Source of the DNA: Streptomyces cavernae
Lineage (GTDB): Bacteria; Actinomycetota; Actinomycetes; Streptomycetales; Streptomycetaceae
Length of the DNA stretch: 64,000 bases
NCBI RefSeq assembly: GCF_004023625.1
Contig: NZ_RPDJ01000014.1
Span: 243,850 to 307,849, forward strand
Direction of reading: 5' to 3'
The notes below the pieces were generated by a model. The model searched no databases and was not told the origin of the DNA. It saw nothing but the letters and a program-made list of their open reading frames with translations. The position numbers and the translations under genes were made by a program. Every line of letters begins with the position of its first letter. The first letter of the stretch is position 1. Of this stretch, positions 62,201 to 64,000 are shown in pieces.

Positions 62201-62622
62201 TCTTCGAGGATGGCCGGTTTAAAGCCGTCCTTCAGGAACGCGGCGATCGCGGCGTCGCCGCTCTCGAGAGCGGCGACGGCCTCTCTTCGCAGGCCCTTGC
62301 CCGCACGGTCCAGGCTGCGGACGATCGCGACGCGGTTGTCCTCCACCGTCTGCCTCGGCAGCGTCTCGGCGAGGAAGGTCTGGATGTCGGCGTCCGACCC
62401 GTAAAGGGCCTCGGCGGCGGCGGCCTTGACGCCCTTGCCACCGGTCAGCCACGCCCTGACGACCTTGGCGCGCTCGGTGTCCGGCAGCGGCACCGGTTCG
62501 GGTGCCGCGCCTTCTGCAGCGGCGGCGGCCGTGGGGAGGGGCGTTAAGGGTGTGGAGGCCACGGCGGCGGAGGCGGCGAGCGCGCCGAGCACGCGGCGCC
62601 GGCTCCAGAAGATTGTCTGCAT
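59248..62622 (-). CDS. Giant ALF-repeat alanine-rich coiled-coil protein, Tat-exported
   Basis: A 1124-residue protein. ATG 62622 (MQTIFWSRRRVLGALAASAA) gives a twin-arginine signal peptide. Residues 60-250 contain short ALF repeats (LYGSDADIQTFLAETLPRQT, LESGDAAIAAFLKDGF, LEGTAADVEWFMETGQ), a repeat class seen in polymorphic toxins. About residues 280-610 and again 870-1000 are heptad-like Ala/Lys coiled coil. ALF repeats recur in between (LYSGDTALAATLGRKA). The end is a Gly/Ala hydrophobic segment (VVSVGAGLLAAGCTLAGFVF) and about 70 further residues without a recognisable toxin domain. It seems to be a delivery stalk for the nuclease made by the next gene. Confidence 0.82.
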   Translation of the reverse strand: MQTIFWSRRRVLGALAASAAVASTPLTPLPTAAAAAEGAAPEPVPLPDTERAKVVRAWLTGGKGVKAAAAEALYGSDADIQTFLAETLPRQTVEDNRVAIVRSLDRAGKGLRREAVAALESGDAAIAAFLKDGFKPAILEDLRVATTTVSTTGDKAVVRSANTALDTATAPALTAFLTDKQYDARLEDTRVQVSAMLVNGGSEVQKYASRALEGTAADVEWFMETGQHIARARDQESATIEELVALVEREGKRAQKETNLAVEASARAETAAGKAKEAAQKAAAEASAAQNDVKKSAAAARKAANAAKGAADAARNAINASNAAVNASRRASWAATGAAQAASNAGSAASRAYRAAIAASKDASKTQEAKDAAVAAKNAAAKARSAAAAADKAAIAGDAAASAGTAAASAARNSAAAATAAAQAAVSAGVAQSEAAEAKRQAAIATSAANRATNAASAAQALATAAAKAARTARDAAKSAAAHADKAAAAAEEAVKYAGQAIDYANKSTAHADEAVKAANVATKAVADAIEVEKNARAAEAQTLEQDKQKAIEEARLLASAEATDLSDVRGKRLLAERTAQEIKDLTTRAEQALYSGDTALAATLGRKAAIGLIESRGAWTRQAAQHALAGSDDDVFAWIDLDRALAQGQDDRETTLHVATIAAPKIAEAAQLALASSSSKAIGDFLTIGMKKASDEELRVAIGKILNDGAGRAVTNAANKALDENTTESLNYFFDHDYPLAQQEDDQVLAGKLINTGGPFTKAYAEVALEGPAWMLRNFILVVQFRTAQLDHDTATHVAAIRGAIAAAAKIAQKAQENAARATQAAYLARNNAAKAQEWADKAIASSKKADSYADEARRNADAADKSAADAQASANTAKAAAATARGAARSANYSANKAIDSARAALKSSAAAQTSANAARASMLAAQADAKEAAAAYSEAKRITAEKHRAEVAAKAKEAAEKARADREAKRDPAANDRNNQVNPNGTKDPADSDEWWNDAQFYADAANVVSVGAGLLAAGCTLAGFVFPPAFAAAGFLAGVSAGASAIGTVFTGIEHGFTSSDFWWSAAGTGLSLVTYGQSKWLSAAVKPASTVVKPVVGKIADVVEDGVSAITRDLFELVG

Positions 62623-63157
62623 CGGAGAGTTGTCCTCGTGTGAGCTGGTGACAGGGCATGCCGGATCGCACCGGCAGGGCGGTTTCCGGCGTGCCCGAAA
62701 GGTGGAATGCCGACGGACGCGAAGTGGCGTGCGTTCGCAGTTACGTGCAGTGCGGGACCATATCAACTGTCCATGCAGAGTAGGCCAATTATTTAGTCAC
62801 GTTCTTCAACAGGCCTTCCAAGCACATGCCTTGATTAGCCATCAGAGACTTCTTTACACGTCCTTCACAAATCTTCGTGCAACCTTTATGAAGTGTGACG
62901 GAGGTCATGAATGAAGCATGTGGATTGCCACAGTATGCGCCGTTTTCCGCGCTCGACCTGAGGGTGGCTTCGTGTTTGCATGATGAAGAGGATGGCGATC
63001 ACCGGGACGGGGGCTTCTCGCTTTGAGCCGTAAGGGAGCCTCTTCCAGCGCGAGTTGGAACGCACCCGGCAGAGCGATGCCGATAACGCATTCTGTGCAC
63101 CCGAAATTCGAGACCGGTGACGAACATCCGGCCGTCAGCGACGAACTTGGGGATGCA
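62623..63157. other. Divergent AT-richer promoter region of the ALF operon
   Basis: About 535 bp between the leftward ALF gene and the rightward secreted protein hold no gene. The stretch 62760-62900 has markedly lower GC than the flanks. TTGATT 62831-62836 with TACACG 18 bp on is a weak rightward promoter candidate. On the other strand TTGGCC and TGATAT, 17 bp apart, lie at about 62762-62790. Confidence 0.45.
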
Positions 63158-63703
63158 ATGAAGCAATGCAGCAGAATGTCCGTTAAGCCGCAGCGCAAGC
63201 GGATTGCGCTGCGCGCACTGGGCGCGGCCGCGGTCGGCGCCCTGGCCTGGATCACGGCGGCCACGAGCATCCCCGGCGGGGCGTCGCAGGAGACGAACCC
63301 CACCGCACTGGTCGCGGGGGAATCCCCCGGTTATGCGGTGGAGGACTTCAACTACCCGCTGGCGGACAAGATCCTGGCCGAGAAGAACATCCTCCTCAAG
63401 CGCGGTGACGGGCACATCACCCTGGCCGACTGCGCGAGTGGCGCAGGCCTTCTGGAGATCATGGCGCGGAACAAGGCGGACAAGATCTGCTTCAAGGTGG
63501 TGGGCAACTCGGGCTGGCTGACCCTGGAGATCCCGGCGGTTTACGCGATCAAGGGCAACGACTACACGACCGAGGTCGACATGACCGTAGGTGCCGAGGA
63601 GAAGTCGTTCGACCTCAACAAGAACGCCTGGACCCCGGTGGGTGAGGCCGCGGACGAAGAGGGCCGCGATCACCTGCTCGTCGAGATCAGGTCCTCCAAG
63701 TAA
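63158..63703 (+). CDS. Secreted protein of unknown function
   Basis: A 181-residue protein starting at ATG 63158 (MKQCSRMSVKPQRKRIALRA) behind GGGGATG; ATG 63176 is an alternative. A signal peptide with a basic start and ALGAAAVGALAWITAA core is present. The mature part, for instance DFNYPLADKILAEKNILLKR, LADCASGAGLLEIMAR and WLTLEIPAVYAIKGNDY, shows no family that I know for certain. It precedes a trypsin-like protease gene by 83 bp on the same strand, so the two may be expressed together. Confidence 0.7.
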   Translation: MKQCSRMSVKPQRKRIALRALGAAAVGALAWITAATSIPGGASQETNPTALVAGESPGYAVEDFNYPLADKILAEKNILLKRGDGHITLADCASGAGLLEIMARNKADKICFKVVGNSGWLTLEIPAVYAIKGNDYTTEVDMTVGAEEKSFDLNKNAWTPVGEAADEEGRDHLLVEIRSSK

Positions 63704-63786
63704 ACACAGTCAACATTGTCATGCCCACCGCAATGCGGTCCGATGCCCACCGGACGCGCGGCCCTCGTGTCTAGGAATCCACGCTC

Positions 63787-64000
63787 ATGCGCCTCTCCAG
63801 ACGTCACCGTCTCTCCGCGTTAGCCGCTGCCCTGCTCGCGGCCCCCGTCGTACTGGGCGCCGTTCCGGCCGCGACCACCACGGCCGCGGCGCTGGGCGGA
63901 GTCGACGCCCCGGCACAGCTGAACTACGTTGCGAAGGTCAACGTCGGTGAACAGACCGCCTGCACCGGCACCCTCGTCGACCCGCAGTGGGTGCTGACCG
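63787..64000 (+). CDS. Trypsin-like serine protease, N-terminal part
   Basis: The gene begins at ATG 63787 and runs off the end; 71 residues are visible. A signal peptide (RLSRRHRLSALAAALLAAPV) and a short propeptide lead to LGGVDAPAQLNYVAKVNVGE, the mature start of an S1 family protease, and to CTGTLVDPQWVLT, which precedes the catalytic histidine outside the window. Confidence 0.82.
   Translation, partial: MRLSRRHRLSALAAALLAAPVVLGAVPAATTTAAALGGVDAPAQLNYVAKVNVGEQTACTGTLVDPQWVLT

Noticed and set aside
59446..62547. A 1033-codon open frame on the + strand opposite the ALF-repeat gene
   Set aside because: It is glycine/arginine-rich nonsense produced by the alanine-rich codons of the true gene. 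It has no domain, no ribosome binding site and no similarity to known folds.

Overview
The window is high-GC actinobacterial DNA with the gene style of Streptomyces: many GTG and one TTG start, stop/start overlaps of 4 bp, a rodlin and chaplin cluster, SsbB and a dynamin-like pair. I did not identify the species. One end cuts into an oxidoreductase gene and the other into a secreted trypsin-like protease gene.

Layout. (1) 1-2829: end of a sugar-catabolic operon (Gfo/Idh/MocA dehydrogenase, DUF993 aldolase-like protein, TIM-barrel sugar isomerase). (2) 3055-6216: a DUF937 protein, then a leftward rbsR-rbsK-rbsD operon. rbsD carries a 2-bp deletion, and two identical 14-bp operator-like repeats lie upstream of rbsR. 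(3) 6452-10276: RecD2-type helicase and citrate synthase. (4) 10977-13593: leftward copZ-copA with a perfect CsoR-type operator. (5) 13714-17056: a TetR regulator and a divergent MMPL exporter sharing a large inverted repeat. (6) 17315-18295: AraC-type regulator. (7) 18817-25259: inositol catabolic operon iolC, Cgl0159-type aldolase, iolB, iolD, mmsA. The aldolase has a long hexapeptide-repeat N-terminus. (8) 25592-29861: GNAT enzyme, a hydrolase fused to an ABC ATPase, and its permease partner.

(9) 30015-35582: VWA lipoprotein, DUF5949 protein and a hydrophobic-sheath locus: one rodlin, three short chaplins and one long chaplin with four chaplin domains and a sortase motif. (10) 35752-39244: a two-HTH MarR/GbsR-like regulator divergent from a DUF4097 protein and a DrrAB-type ABC exporter. 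(11) 39534-46029: secreted HAD phosphatase, an orphan sugar-binding lipoprotein, a large P-loop regulator, and a sortase-anchored thioester-domain protein whose thioester cysteine is glycine. (12) 46243-50926: ssbB and the two GTPases that match DynB and DynA. Both functions are known to act in sporulation.

(13) 51233-53265: tRNA-Arg(TCT) followed by a scar of mobile DNA: a truncated tyrosine integrase and a degenerate IS5-family element with matching inverted repeats and a TAA target duplication, sitting inside a small open frame. (14) 53756-55309: secreted TAP-like hydrolase. (15) 55901-62622: a leftward three-gene unit that looks like a secreted toxin system: a Tat-exported ALF-repeat coiled-coil protein, a secreted two-part nuclease and a small cytosolic protein in the immunity position. 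A truncated SUKH-like fragment lies next to it. (16) 63158-64000: a secreted protein followed by the start of a trypsin-like protease.

The strongest leads are the ALF/nuclease/candidate-immunity unit, the four-domain chaplin, the cysteine-less thioester adhesin, the hydrolase-ABC fusion and the repeat-extended aldolase.
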